The notes under the pieces were generated by a model. That model worked only from the letters and a program-made list of their open reading frames with translations. It was not told where the DNA came from and searched no databases. From contig JAGLWI010000011.1 in NCBI GenBank assembly GCA_023133515.1, positions 1-61,640 of the forward strand: a stretch of 61,640 nt of DNA, given 5' to 3'. This document shows positions 16,604 to 25,172 of the stretch, one piece after another. The DNA is from Candidatus Babeliales bacterium (GTDB lineage: Bacteria; Babelota; Babeliae; Babelales; UASB340). The stretch's first letter is position 1, and each line of letters opens with the position of its first letter. The position numbers were made by a program, and so were the translations under genes.

Positions 16604-17953
16604 TTATTTTGCTAGAATGTTTTTTAATTTATTTGCTAAAATTTGTGCCGTATTTTTTGCGATAATCTCATCTTTATATTCTACCATGATTCGTAATAAA
16701 TTTTCTGTTCCTGAATATCTGATAATAATTTTTCCATTTTTTAGCTTATTTTTTTGCTCATTTATAATTTTTGCGCAGGGATTTTTTTTCAGATCTTTTT
16801 TATTTAAGATGGGGATATTAATTAATATTTGTGGGGATTTTTTAAATGTTTTCATTTCCAAGTTATTTTTTTCGATTATTGTTTCTAGAACGCGCAATGA
16901 TGCAAAAATACCATCACTTGAATTAATATAGTCCGTCATTATTATATGACCAGAGATTTCTCCTCCCAATAATAGATTTTTTTCATTTAATTTTTCACAT
17001 ACATGTTTATCTCCAACGGCTGTTCTTATAAGTTGTTTATTATTTTTATTTAAATAAAGATCAAGGCCAAGATTAGACATTATTGTTCCCACAAATACTT
17101 TTGATGATATAATTTTAGGGTGATTTGATAAAATGGCTAAAATGTCATCTCCATCATTTATTTTTCCATTTTTATTAACGGAAATAAGCCTATCTCCATC
17201 TCCATCAAAAGCAAATCCTGCATCAGCTTTGTTTTCAATAACAGTATTGATAAGTTTTTCAGGATGTAGTGCCCCACAATTTTTATTTATATTTTTTCCA
17301 TCCGGGTTATTAAAAACTGTTATTGTTGAGGCGCCCAATGAATTGAAAATATTTTGAGCAATTTTGTAAGTTGCTCCATTAGCACAATCAATTACTATTT
17401 TTAATCCTTTTAAAAAATCTTTTTTAAAAAAGGAAAGAATATTTTTTGTATAAAATGTTTCAGCGTCATTCCAAATTTTGTGTATACTTTTTTCGTGTTG
17501 TTTTATTACTATTTTATTTTTTTCATTTTTCTCAAAGTTTTTGATTATAGAATTTTCATCAATTTTGTTTAACTTTGTATTCTTTGAATCAAATATTTTA
17601 ATTCCATTATCATCATATGAATTATGAGAGGCAGAAATTATTATTCCAAAATCAAAATTTTTGGTATTAAATTTTCCTTTTATTAATTGGCATACTGCTG
17701 GGGTTGGTAAAATTTGTCCGTCTACTACATTAAGTGGTAAATTTGTTAAACCTTTTATTAAAAAATTTTTTATTTTTGGTGAAGAAAGTCGTGTGTCATA
17801 GCCTATAAGAACTTTTGGAGAATTTTTTTTATATTTTTCTATACTCCATTGAGCGATTGCTGTACCTAAAAATTTAAGGGATTTTTCAGTAAATGGATAT
17901 TTATTTGCTTTTCCTCTGATTCCATCTGTTCCAAACTTTACTTTTTTATTCAC
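16604..17953 (-). CDS. glmM: Phosphoglucosamine mutase GlmM
   Basis: GlmM converts glucosamine-6-phosphate to glucosamine-1-phosphate for UDP-GlcNAc, and so feeds peptidoglycan and lipid A. This 449-residue cytoplasmic enzyme starts KVKFGTDGIRGKAN, typical of GlmM, and has the active-site loop IIISASHN with phospho-accepting Ser109. The metal-binding loop is AFDGDGDRL, the sugar-binding loop is GGEISGH, and the phosphate-binding loop is IRYSGTENLLRIM. The start is a GTG at 17953 with AAGGA six bases away; an ATG two bases upstream is out of frame. The gene opens a minus-strand unit with DUF502 and an Lpt permease, all consistent with cell-envelope building. Confidence 0.95.
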   Translation of the reverse strand: MNKKVKFGTDGIRGKANKYPFTEKSLKFLGTAIAQWSIEKYKKNSPKVLIGYDTRLSSPKIKNFLIKGLTNLPLNVVDGQILPTPAVCQLIKGKFNTKNFDFGIIISASHNSYDDNGIKIFDSKNTKLNKIDENSIIKNFEKNEKNKIVIKQHEKSIHKIWNDAETFYTKNILSFFKKDFLKGLKIVIDCANGATYKIAQNIFNSLGASTITVFNNPDGKNINKNCGALHPEKLINTVIENKADAGFAFDGDGDRLISVNKNGKINDGDDILAILSNHPKIISSKVFVGTIMSNLGLDLYLNKNNKQLIRTAVGDKHVCEKLNEKNLLLGGEISGHIIMTDYINSSDGIFASLRVLETIIEKNNLEMKTFKKSPQILINIPILNKKDLKKNPCAKIINEQKNKLKNGKIIIRYSGTENLLRIMVEYKDEIIAKNTAQILANKLKNILAK

Positions 17954-18045
17954 ATTTTATCCTTTTTTATTTTCATTTGATTTAAATTTTTTTCTATTAA
18001 GATATAATAATACATATTTTTTTATCATTTTTAAGGGGATTATAA

Positions 18046-18693
18046 ATGAATTTTTCAATTTTGATCAGATGTTTTCTTATAGGTGTTTTGGCCTCATCAT
18101 CTCTAGGACCAATTTTTGTTCTTACATTTAATAGGGGAGCAATATATGGTTTTTTAAGAGGATTTGCTACTGCTTTTGGAGCTTGTATTGCTGACGGAGT
18201 TTACTTTTTTTTAGGATTAGTAGGAGTTTTGGCTATTTTGAAGGAATCTGAAAAATTTATGTTTTTTTTGGATACAATAGGTGGTATTTTGTTGATTTTG
18301 CTTGGAATTTATTCTTTAAGAAAAGCTAGACAAGGATTTGTAACTATTAAAATGGAAGGAAAGATTAGCGTCTTTCTTACTGCTGGAAAATCATTTTTGA
18401 TAACAATTTTAAATCCTCTCGTATTTTTATTTTTTATGATAATTGGAGTTCAAATTTTACCTGAGGGTATTCAATCTTTGACTTTAAGACAAGTATTTTT
18501 TGGAAGCTTCGTGGTAGCTTTGGGGTCTTTGAGTGTGCTTTGTATGGTTTCACTTATTGCTAGTTTTGTTGGAAACTGTATCAGTAAGGCAAAATTGAGG
18601 TTTATATCTTTTATAACAGGTCTTGTATTTATTGGGGTTGGAATTTATTTATTAGATCATTTATTTATGAGCCTTATTCAGATATTAAGGTGA
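18046..18693 (+). CDS. LysE/RhtB family transporter
   Basis: This 215-residue protein has about six hydrophobic helices and belongs to the LysE family of amino-acid and small-metabolite exporters. Marks are the first helix with SSSLGPIFVLTFNRGAIYGFLRGFATAFGACIADGVYFFLGLVGV, which matches the conserved GP....V...A...G...G...G...D, a basic cytoplasmic loop, and FLITILNPLVFLFF in the middle (the N-P pair of the family). AAGGGG precedes the ATG, and a TATAAT lies at 18003-18008 upstream. The substrate cannot be read from the sequence. It is divergent from glmM. Confidence 0.85.
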   Translation: MNFSILIRCFLIGVLASSSLGPIFVLTFNRGAIYGFLRGFATAFGACIADGVYFFLGLVGVLAILKESEKFMFFLDTIGGILLILLGIYSLRKARQGFVTIKMEGKISVFLTAGKSFLITILNPLVFLFFMIIGVQILPEGIQSLTLRQVFFGSFVVALGSLSVLCMVSLIASFVGNCISKAKLRFISFITGLVFIGVGIYLLDHLFMSLIQILR

Positions 18694-18798
18694 AAAATGA
18701 AATTTATTTATTTTAGGCCTTATTTTGTTGTACTATTATCTTGAAAAGAGAAATTAAGGGGTAGAAAGTGATATAAAATCTTATTGGGAGGGGGAGCC

Positions 18799-19497
18799 AT
18801 GACGAACATAGATAAAATGATTAATCGTATTGATCAAAAGGTTGATCAAAAAATTGGGCGATTTAAGTATTACTTTAAAAGGTATTTTCCAGTATTCAGT
18901 GTTACATTATTGTGTTTAATTGTTATATTTTTTGTTTTAAGGATATTTCATAAAAAACCATACTTTAGTGCTTCTATAATTGCAAGTGACATCAAAATAA
19001 TTGTTCAAGTTATAGAAAAAATAGATTTTGATTGTAGTATTTTGAGCCTTGAACATATCAAAAATTATGTTGATTTTTTAAATGTTAAAGAATTTGAAGG
19101 ATCGGAAATTGGACCTTTAAATCTTGCTTATCCAAAAAACTGGAAAGGCCCCTATTTAGGGGATAATCCAGAATTTCAAGGCATATTGTATCAGCTAGTA
19201 AAAATAAAAGATGGCATTTTTGTATTACCTGGAGATGGAGTTAAATTGCCAACAGGATTTGTTGTTGGTAAAGATTTTAAAATATCAGCAAATCTTGAAC
19301 TTTCTAAAATGATTGAGATTAAAGGAAAGTTGAATTATAAAAATATTCCTTTAGCTGTCCAGATTAAATTTAAAAAAGGAGATTGGAAAAGAAGATTTAC
19401 TCCTGAGCAAATGAAAAAAATAAGCACTGATTTTAAAGAATTTTATGAAGCGGTGCCTTTTAGTGAAAATGAGTGTGAGTTTGAAGTTAAAGGATAG
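18799..19497 (+). CDS. Single-pass membrane protein with pilin-like C-terminal domain
   Basis: The ATG at 18799 is preceded by a purine-rich GGGAGGGGGAG, so upstream in-frame codons are part of the ribosome-binding site; the product is 232 residues. Residues 1-32 are a charged cytoplasmic stretch, about 33-50 a transmembrane helix, and the rest is periplasmic. The outer domain has a helix, then LNLAYPKNWKGPYLGDNPEFQG, then YQLVKIKDGIFVLPGDGVKLPTGF. The W-x-GPYL plus a later glycine-rich strand loosely resembles the C-terminal sheet of type II secretion pseudopilins. However, there is no prepilin peptidase site, so it is at best a pilin-like relative. No secretion genes are adjacent. Confidence 0.65.
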   Translation: MTNIDKMINRIDQKVDQKIGRFKYYFKRYFPVFSVTLLCLIVIFFVLRIFHKKPYFSASIIASDIKIIVQVIEKIDFDCSILSLEHIKNYVDFLNVKEFEGSEIGPLNLAYPKNWKGPYLGDNPEFQGILYQLVKIKDGIFVLPGDGVKLPTGFVVGKDFKISANLELSKMIEIKGKLNYKNIPLAVQIKFKKGDWKRRFTPEQMKKISTDFKEFYEAVPFSENECEFEVKG

Positions 19498-19508
19498 GGC
19501 TTTTATTT

Positions 19509-20399
19509 TTAATATATGTTTTTAAAAATTTTTTCTAAGTATTTTGGAAGTATCGTTGAAGCAAAATGAATTTTAGGATTGTAATATTTTAATTCAAGAT
19601 TTAGATTTTTGTATTTTTCTTCAACTTGTTCAAAGGTTACTTTATTTAAATTTGTATTAGAAGCGACAGTTAAACTGAATATTCCGCCTTGATATGTTGG
19701 AATGACTGCTTGATGAACTTTTACTGATGAAAAAACTTGTTTTAATCTTTTGTTGATAGTTATAGTTAATTTTGGTTGTTCTGTTAGAGATTCGCTTTGT
19801 ACAGATATTATTCCATTGATATTTAAAGCGTCTTTTACATTTGTATAAAATTCTTTTGTAATCAATTGTTCTGCTGGACCATCAGGATCTGAAAGATCCA
19901 AAATTATTATATCAAAAAAGTTTTTATGCTTTTGGATATATTCTTTTCCATCACCAATTATTAAATTAGTTTTTTTGTTGTCAAATGACTTTTCCGAAAT
20001 AGTTGGTAAATATTTTTTGCTAATTTCTACAACTTTTTTATCTATTTCTACCATTACAACTTTATCAATTGGATGTTTTAATACTTCTCTTAATGTTCCT
20101 CCATCCCCTCCTCCAATTATTAAAATTTTTTTGGGATTTTTGTGATAAAACATAGGTAGATGACAAATATTTTCATGATAAATAAATTCATCTTTTTCGG
20201 AAGTTTGTACGATTCCATCAAGAATTAGCATTTTTCCGTAGTCATAAGTGTCGTATACTTCTATTTTTTGATATTCAGATTTTCCCGAATACAATAATTC
20301 TTTTATTTGTATAAGGTGTTTTGTTTTTGATGAGCTTATTGGAACTTGAGTTTCTAAAAAATATTGTTTATCAGAAATATTTATAATATTGCAAGACAC
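19509..20399 (-). CDS. speE: Spermidine synthase (aminopropyltransferase)
   Basis: The enzyme transfers an aminopropyl group from decarboxylated AdoMet to putrescine, giving spermidine. This 296-residue protein shows the family blocks in order: KTKHLIQIKELLYSGKSEYQKIEVYDT, MLILDGIVQTSEKDEFIYHE, the SAM-fold glycine motif LIIGGGDGGTLREVLKH, the acidic VMVEIDKKVVEISKKYLP, and DIIILDLSDPDGPAEQL with the catalytic aspartates. The start is GTG at 20399 with AAGGAG nine bases away. It lies directly downstream of the AdoMet decarboxylase gene on the same strand, so both steps of the pathway are probably co-expressed. Substrate choice between putrescine and longer amines cannot be settled here. Confidence 0.93.
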   Translation of the reverse strand: MSCNIINISDKQYFLETQVPISSSKTKHLIQIKELLYSGKSEYQKIEVYDTYDYGKMLILDGIVQTSEKDEFIYHENICHLPMFYHKNPKKILIIGGGDGGTLREVLKHPIDKVVMVEIDKKVVEISKKYLPTISEKSFDNKKTNLIIGDGKEYIQKHKNFFDIIILDLSDPDGPAEQLITKEFYTNVKDALNINGIISVQSESLTEQPKLTITINKRLKQVFSSVKVHQAVIPTYQGGIFSLTVASNTNLNKVTFEQVEEKYKNLNLELKYYNPKIHFASTILPKYLEKIFKNIY

Positions 20400-20453
20400 T
20401 GCTGTACTCCTTGTAAAAATAAAATTTTATGGTTTAATTGGTTTTAAAATGAC

Positions 20454-21233
20454 TTATCGTATATTTATTTGGCTTTTTAATCTTTTGGCGCCAAAAAAAT
20501 TTTTTGTGAAGTCTTCTGCTTTTTTTGCATTAAATGATTTGCAAGAAAAAACATTAATATAAGCACTATTCCAAGCCTCACAAAAATGGCCACTTACAAG
20601 GCTAGTTTCTATCATTTGCGCTAAAGAATATCCTGCTGCATATTTCGAACCTTCTGCAAATTTTTCTATGAATGGTTTTCCATATCGTTTCATTTTTATT
20701 AGGTTACATAGTTTTTCAGAATATTCTAAAATTTTTTCTTTTGATCTTATAGTTTGTGGTTCACAATTGAATAAATCGAGAGTTAATTCTAGACCGAATA
20801 TTTTTTTATCTTTCTCTTTTTGTGAAATTTTTCCTCTTTTAGTTTCTGTTATTTCAACTTTTTTTGGATTAAAGACTTTTTTTAAATATTCCAATGCTTT
20901 TTCTGGTTTTGCTTTTTTGCCACATGTAAAAATATCTATTGCTGCATAATCTAATTCTGGCCATGTATGAATAGAAATATGAGATTCAGCAAGAACTAAA
21001 ACTCCGGTTATTCCATGCGGAGAAAATTTGTGTATAGCAACCTTTTTTGGTTCACTATTTGCTTCTTTTGCAGCTTGTTTTAAAATTTTTTCTAATTCTT
21101 TGGGATCTTCTGTAATATTTCCTCCCCACAAATCTAAAAAAAAGTGTAACCCTGCATATTTTGATTTATCTTCGTCCTCTATAATATGGGCACTATTGTT
21201 TAAGTTTGCTTGGTATTTAAGGAGGTTTTCCAT
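20454..21233 (-). CDS. speH: AdoMet decarboxylase with two tandem SpeH-like domains
   Basis: This pyruvoyl enzyme makes decarboxylated S-adenosylmethionine for SpeE. Residues about 26-130 are a complete SpeH domain: AGLHFFLDLWG, GVLVLAESHISIHTWPE with the self-cleavage site Glu83-Ser84 and His85, and DIFTCG with Cys104. Usual SpeH proteins stop near 120-140 residues, but this one has 259. Residues about 145-255 repeat the fold: FGLELTLDLFNCE matches the first strand, and SLAQMIETSLVSGHFCEAW then INVFSC.SFNAKKAEDFTKNFFGAKR match the active-site and C-terminal parts. The second copy lacks the Glu-Ser-His processing site. It is therefore a fused duplicate with one apparently inactive half, like the domain arrangement of eukaryotic AdoMetDC. 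AAGGGGA precedes the ATG. Confidence 0.9.
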   Translation of the reverse strand: MENLLKYQANLNNSAHIIEDEDKSKYAGLHFFLDLWGGNITEDPKELEKILKQAAKEANSEPKKVAIHKFSPHGITGVLVLAESHISIHTWPELDYAAIDIFTCGKKAKPEKALEYLKKVFNPKKVEITETKRGKISQKEKDKKIFGLELTLDLFNCEPQTIRSKEKILEYSEKLCNLIKMKRYGKPFIEKFAEGSKYAAGYSLAQMIETSLVSGHFCEAWNSAYINVFSCKSFNAKKAEDFTKNFFGAKRLKSQINIR

Positions 21234-21405
21234 TTAGTTTCCCCTTTGATGGTTTATTAAATAATTAAATTAAAGTAAAGCAATAGTTACGATCACAACC
21301 CAAACAGATATTTTGTAAGAGATGTAACGTTTATTTTAATGTCAAATTGCAAGAAAGCAAGATTTTTATGTAGAAATTCATAATTTAAAGATAAAATTAA
21401 TATAT

Positions 21406-23658
21406 TTAAATAAGATTTAAAAAATTGGAAATTATTGTTTTACTACCGCATTTAAAATTTACAGTAATATAATAGGTATCATTATCTTTATGTTTTACTT
21501 TTTTGATTAATCCTACGCCAAACTTTTTATGACTTACCAATCTATTCTTTTTCCATGAAGTTTCTTTTTGTTTTGAAGGGGATTTTTCTTTTCCATTTTT
21601 TCTTTTTGTTTGTGTTTTACCGAGTTTAGAAAAATCTTTAAAAGTTAAGACAGATTTTTTGTTTTCACCTTGCCATTTTTTAAATATTGTTACTATTTTA
21701 GATTCGGAAAATTCTGATATTTCTATCTCTTGAACCAAATCTTGTGGTATTTCAGTTGAAAACTGTGAAATTTCTTGTTCACCTATTTGACCAAAAATGT
21801 TTCTTGTTTGCGCTCTTAGTAAAATTAATCTTTTTTTTGCTCGGGTTATTCCTACATAAAAAAGACGTCTTTCTTCTTCAAGGTCTTTTAATGATGTAAA
21901 TGATCTGTATGATGGAAATAAGCCTTCTTCTAAACCTGTAATAATTACAGTATCAAATTCTAGGCCTTTTGAAGCATGCAGAGTCATACACAAGACTTGA
22001 TTTTTTATATCCTGATTGTTTTCTAATTTTTCTTGCATTAATGTTATTTTTTCAAGAAACATATTTAGAGAGTTTTTCTTTTCTATTTTTTCAAAATCGT
22101 GAATTGATTGAACAAATTCATGAACATTTTCTATTTTTGATTCGGCATCTTTTTTATCGAACGATTTTTTTAAAAAATTTAGATAATTTGTTTTTTCTAA
22201 TATTTTATTGATTATTTCGCTTGTTTTATGTTTTTGTTTCAATTTTTTTAATAGATCCAAAAATTCTACTAAAGCTTCTTTTTTTTTGTAAGAAAGATTT
22301 ATTTGAGTGTTGGTTAACATATAATCAAGGATTTGTTTAATATTTAACAATGTATTTTGATTCCATTCTTTATATAATAGTTCTTCAAATTTTGCTCCAA
22401 GTCCTCTTGGGGGGCAATTTATAATTCTAAATAAGCTTGTTCTATCAAATGGATTAACTATAAGTCGTAAGTATGCAATCAAATCTTTTATTTCTTTTCT
22501 TTCATAAAATCTTATTCCGCCGATTATTTTGTAATTTATTGAATGACGTATCAATTCTTCTTCGATATTTCGTGATTGAAAATGTGTTCTATAAAGAATT
22601 GCTATTTGGTTTAATTTTATTTTTTGAGAAAGTGAGGAAAGATAGTATGCAATTGCAGATGCTTCTTGATGATCAGAGCGACATGTTATTGATAAAATAC
22701 AATTACTGCCTTTTTTTTGTGACCAGAGATTTTTGGGGGTTCTTGTTTTATTGTTAGATATTACTTTGTTTGCTGCACAAAGAATTGGTTGAACAGAACG
22801 ATAGTTTTGCTCAATTTTTATAAGAGTTACCGGTGAGAAATCTTTTTGGAATTTTAACATATTGGTTGCAACTGCACCACGCCAAGAATATATAGATTGG
22901 TCTTCATCACCAACAGCACAGATTGATTTTAAATTTAGTTTTTTGTTATCAGAAAGTGATATGCATTTTATCAATTCATGTTGAACCATGTTTGTGTCTT
23001 GATACTCATCAATAAGAATATGTTTTATTTTATTTTGTAAACTATTTTTAAAGCGATTATTGTTTTGAAGAATTTTTAAAACTGTAAGAATTAGATCGTC
23101 AAAATCTAGACATCGAGACATAGATTTTTCTGTTTCATAAGCCAAAAATATTTCTTTTAAAAGTTTATTTGAAAAAACATCTTCATCGGTTTTTGTATGT
23201 AATCTATTTTTATAATTAGAAATTTGATAACAAAGATCTGAAGCTGAAAAATGTTTTTCTAGCCCATTTTTTTTTAGAATTTTTTTGATTAATGATTTTT
23301 GATCATCCGAATCTAGGATAGAAAATTGTGGATATGGTAAAAGTTGTGGATTTGATCTTAGTAAAAGAAGGCAGTATGAATGAAACGTTCCTACAAAAGG
23401 AATTGAGTATTTTGCTTCAAAAAAATTTATTAACCGATTTTTCATTTCGTTTGCGGCTTTGTTTGTAAATGTTAGTGCTACAATAGATGAAGGTAGTTCA
23501 TTTTCATTTATTATTAAATTTGCAATTCTTGAAGTGATTACTCTTGTTTTTCCTGATCCTGCTCCAGCTATAACAATTACGGATCCTTTTTTTTGTGAAA
23601 CCGCTTTTTTTTGTGGCTCGTTAAGTTCTTTATTTAAAAATTGATTAAAATTTTTCAC
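21406..23658 (-). CDS. UvrD/PcrA-type superfamily 1A DNA helicase
   Basis: This 750-residue 3'-5' helicase has motif Q (LNEPQKKAV), the Walker A AGAGSGKT at residues 31-38, motif Ia, the Walker B HILIDEYQDTN, motif III (VGDEDQSIYSWRGA), motif IV (LIKIEQNYRS), motif V (LCMTLHASKGLEFDTVIITGLEEGLFP) and motif VI (EERRLFYVGITRAKKRL). The C-terminal 45 residues (RLVSHKKFGVGLIKKV... to the end) form the Tudor-like RNA-polymerase-interacting domain found in PcrA and UvrD. It should act in nucleotide-excision repair and in clearing replication or transcription conflicts. Length matches the family. The start is GTG at 23658 with AAAGGA upstream. Confidence 0.93.
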   Translation of the reverse strand: MKNFNQFLNKELNEPQKKAVSQKKGSVIVIAGAGSGKTRVITSRIANLIINENELPSSIVALTFTNKAANEMKNRLINFFEAKYSIPFVGTFHSYCLLLLRSNPQLLPYPQFSILDSDDQKSLIKKILKKNGLEKHFSASDLCYQISNYKNRLHTKTDEDVFSNKLLKEIFLAYETEKSMSRCLDFDDLILTVLKILQNNNRFKNSLQNKIKHILIDEYQDTNMVQHELIKCISLSDNKKLNLKSICAVGDEDQSIYSWRGAVATNMLKFQKDFSPVTLIKIEQNYRSVQPILCAANKVISNNKTRTPKNLWSQKKGSNCILSITCRSDHQEASAIAYYLSSLSQKIKLNQIAILYRTHFQSRNIEEELIRHSINYKIIGGIRFYERKEIKDLIAYLRLIVNPFDRTSLFRIINCPPRGLGAKFEELLYKEWNQNTLLNIKQILDYMLTNTQINLSYKKKEALVEFLDLLKKLKQKHKTSEIINKILEKTNYLNFLKKSFDKKDAESKIENVHEFVQSIHDFEKIEKKNSLNMFLEKITLMQEKLENNQDIKNQVLCMTLHASKGLEFDTVIITGLEEGLFPSYRSFTSLKDLEEERRLFYVGITRAKKRLILLRAQTRNIFGQIGEQEISQFSTEIPQDLVQEIEISEFSESKIVTIFKKWQGENKKSVLTFKDFSKLGKTQTKRKNGKEKSPSKQKETSWKKNRLVSHKKFGVGLIKKVKHKDNDTYYITVNFKCGSKTIISNFLNLI

Positions 23659-23784
23659 TTGTTTATCCTTTAACGAGTTAAAAGTTTTAGATAGAGAAAA
23701 GTATACCTAACTATTAAATATTTCAAAATAAAATAGAAGATATTTAAATAAAAAAACATATTTCAAGTATAAAAGGAGTAGAGT

Positions 23785-24357
23785 ATGAGCATACAACCTG
23801 ATAGTTGGATATCATATATGTCTAAAAAATATCAGATGATTAATCCCTTTGTTGAAAATCAAGTTAGAGTTGTTGGAGATGGAAATAAAAAAGTTGTAAG
23901 CTTTGGATTATCAAGTTATGGATATGATTTACGGGTTGCTGATGAGTTTAAAGTTTTTACAAATGTTTTTAATTCAGTTGTTGATCCAAAAAAATTTGAT
24001 GAAAATTCATTTGTGACAATTAAAAATAATGTTTGCATTGTTCCTCCAAACTCATTTGCTCTTGCTAGAAGTGTTGAATATTTCAAAATTCCAAGAGATG
24101 TTCTTACAATATGTTTGGGAAAATCTACTTATGCCAGATGTGGAATTATTGTTAATGTTACGCCTTTTGAACCTGAATGGGAAGGACATGTTACTTTAGA
24201 AATTTCTAATACCACGCCTTTGCCTGCAAAAATATATTCAAATGAGGGGATTGCTCAGGTTATATTTTTTAAAAGCAAAAAATCTTGTGATGTATCATAT
24301 GCACAACGAGGGGGAAAATATATGAAGCAAAAAGGGATTACTTTGCCATCAATTTAA
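23785..24357 (+). CDS. dcd: dCTP deaminase
   Basis: The enzyme deaminates dCTP to dUTP (or to dUMP in the bifunctional form), feeding thymidylate synthesis. The 190-residue length is normal. Family blocks are [89 protein letters not shown] and a C-terminal [14 protein letters not shown]. The KSTYARCG block carries the substrate-binding Ser and Arg, and the catalytic Glu is in LEIS. The opening SIQPDSWI is a slightly extended start. A clear AGGAG lies before the ATG. The thyX gene follows after 16 bases, a functional pairing. Confidence 0.93.
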   Translation: MSIQPDSWISYMSKKYQMINPFVENQVRVVGDGNKKVVSFGLSSYGYDLRVADEFKVFTNVFNSVVDPKKFDENSFVTIKNNVCIVPPNSFALARSVEYFKIPRDVLTICLGKSTYARCGIIVNVTPFEPEWEGHVTLEISNTTPLPAKIYSNEGIAQVIFFKSKKSCDVSYAQRGGKYMKQKGITLPSI

Positions 24358-24373
24358 AAAAGAAAGAAAAAAA

Positions 24374-25129
24374 ATGAAGCAAATAGTAAAAAATAAATCT
24401 GATTATTATATGGATACATCTGAAAATTTTTCAACTTTAATTGAGTATCCTTATGGTGAAAAAGATCCATGTGCACTTGTAGAACTTATAGCAAGAACTA
24501 AGTTACATGGAGAGAAATATATTTGTGATCAGATGCCTGTTTTAGCGGCAAGAGTATCCCATGCTTCAAGTGGAAAAACCGGCAAAGATTTTGAAGGTGA
24601 TAAAAAGTTGATGAATTATTTGGCCAAAAATAAGCATTTTAGTCCTTTTGAACATCAAAGTGCTACATTTAAAATAGTGACACCAATTTTTGTTACGCGT
24701 CAATGGATGAGGCATAGAACTCAATCATATAATGAAGTTTCTATGAGATATTCACAGGATCCAGTTGGTAAATTTTATTATCCACATACTTGGCGACAAC
24801 AATCTTCAAGAAATAAACAGTTGGGTGTTGGGGGTGTTGAAGATCAAAAAGGATGTTTTGAAATTTTAAAGAAGGCTTATAAAAATGCATTAAATTCTTA
24901 TATAGGTTTGTTAAAAAAAGGAGTGTGCCGCGAACAAGCAAGAATGGTTATTCCTGTTGGAAATTATACTCAGTTTTATGCAACGGCAAATTTACGAAAT
25001 TGGATGGCTTTTTATAAACTAAGAATAGCGGAAGATGCTCAATGGGAGATTCGTCAGTATGCCAAATCTATAGATAATATTTTTAACAAAATTTGGCCTG
25101 ATGCGTGGAATTCTTTGAAAGAGGCCTAA
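24374..25129 (+). CDS. thyX: FAD-dependent thymidylate synthase ThyX
   Basis: ThyX makes dTMP from dUMP with methylenetetrahydrofolate, FAD and NADPH, without needing dihydrofolate reductase. The 251-residue protein contains the ThyX signature RHRxxSxNExSxRYS at residues 113-127, preceded by KHFSPFEHQSATFKI and VTRQWM, and later the nucleotide-binding region CREQARMVIPVGNYTQFYATANLRNWM. The N-terminus has about 40 residues before the conserved core, a little long. It is coupled to dcd upstream. The stop codon lies within the stem of the following terminator, so translation reaches into the hairpin. Confidence 0.95.
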   Translation: MKQIVKNKSDYYMDTSENFSTLIEYPYGEKDPCALVELIARTKLHGEKYICDQMPVLAARVSHASSGKTGKDFEGDKKLMNYLAKNKHFSPFEHQSATFKIVTPIFVTRQWMRHRTQSYNEVSMRYSQDPVGKFYYPHTWRQQSSRNKQLGVGGVEDQKGCFEILKKAYKNALNSYIGLLKKGVCREQARMVIPVGNYTQFYATANLRNWMAFYKLRIAEDAQWEIRQYAKSIDNIFNKIWPDAWNSLKEA

Positions 25130-25148
25130 TAAATTAGGCCTCTTTTTT
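25121..25148 (+). terminator. Terminator overlapping the thyX stop codon
   Basis: GAGGCCTAAT at 25121-25130 pairs with ATTAGGCCTC at 25133-25142, with a two-base formal loop, followed by six T. The thyX stop codon TAA is at 25127-25129 inside the left arm. A GC-rich stem plus T-run makes a strong rho-independent terminator. Confidence 0.85.
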
Positions 25149-25172
25149 ATTATCAAATATGTGTTTTTGTTA

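Noticed and set aside
16383-16931. Plus-strand open frame of 182 codons over the DUF502-glmM junction
   Set aside because: It lies antisense to two well-supported genes, has no ribosome-binding site and shows no family features.
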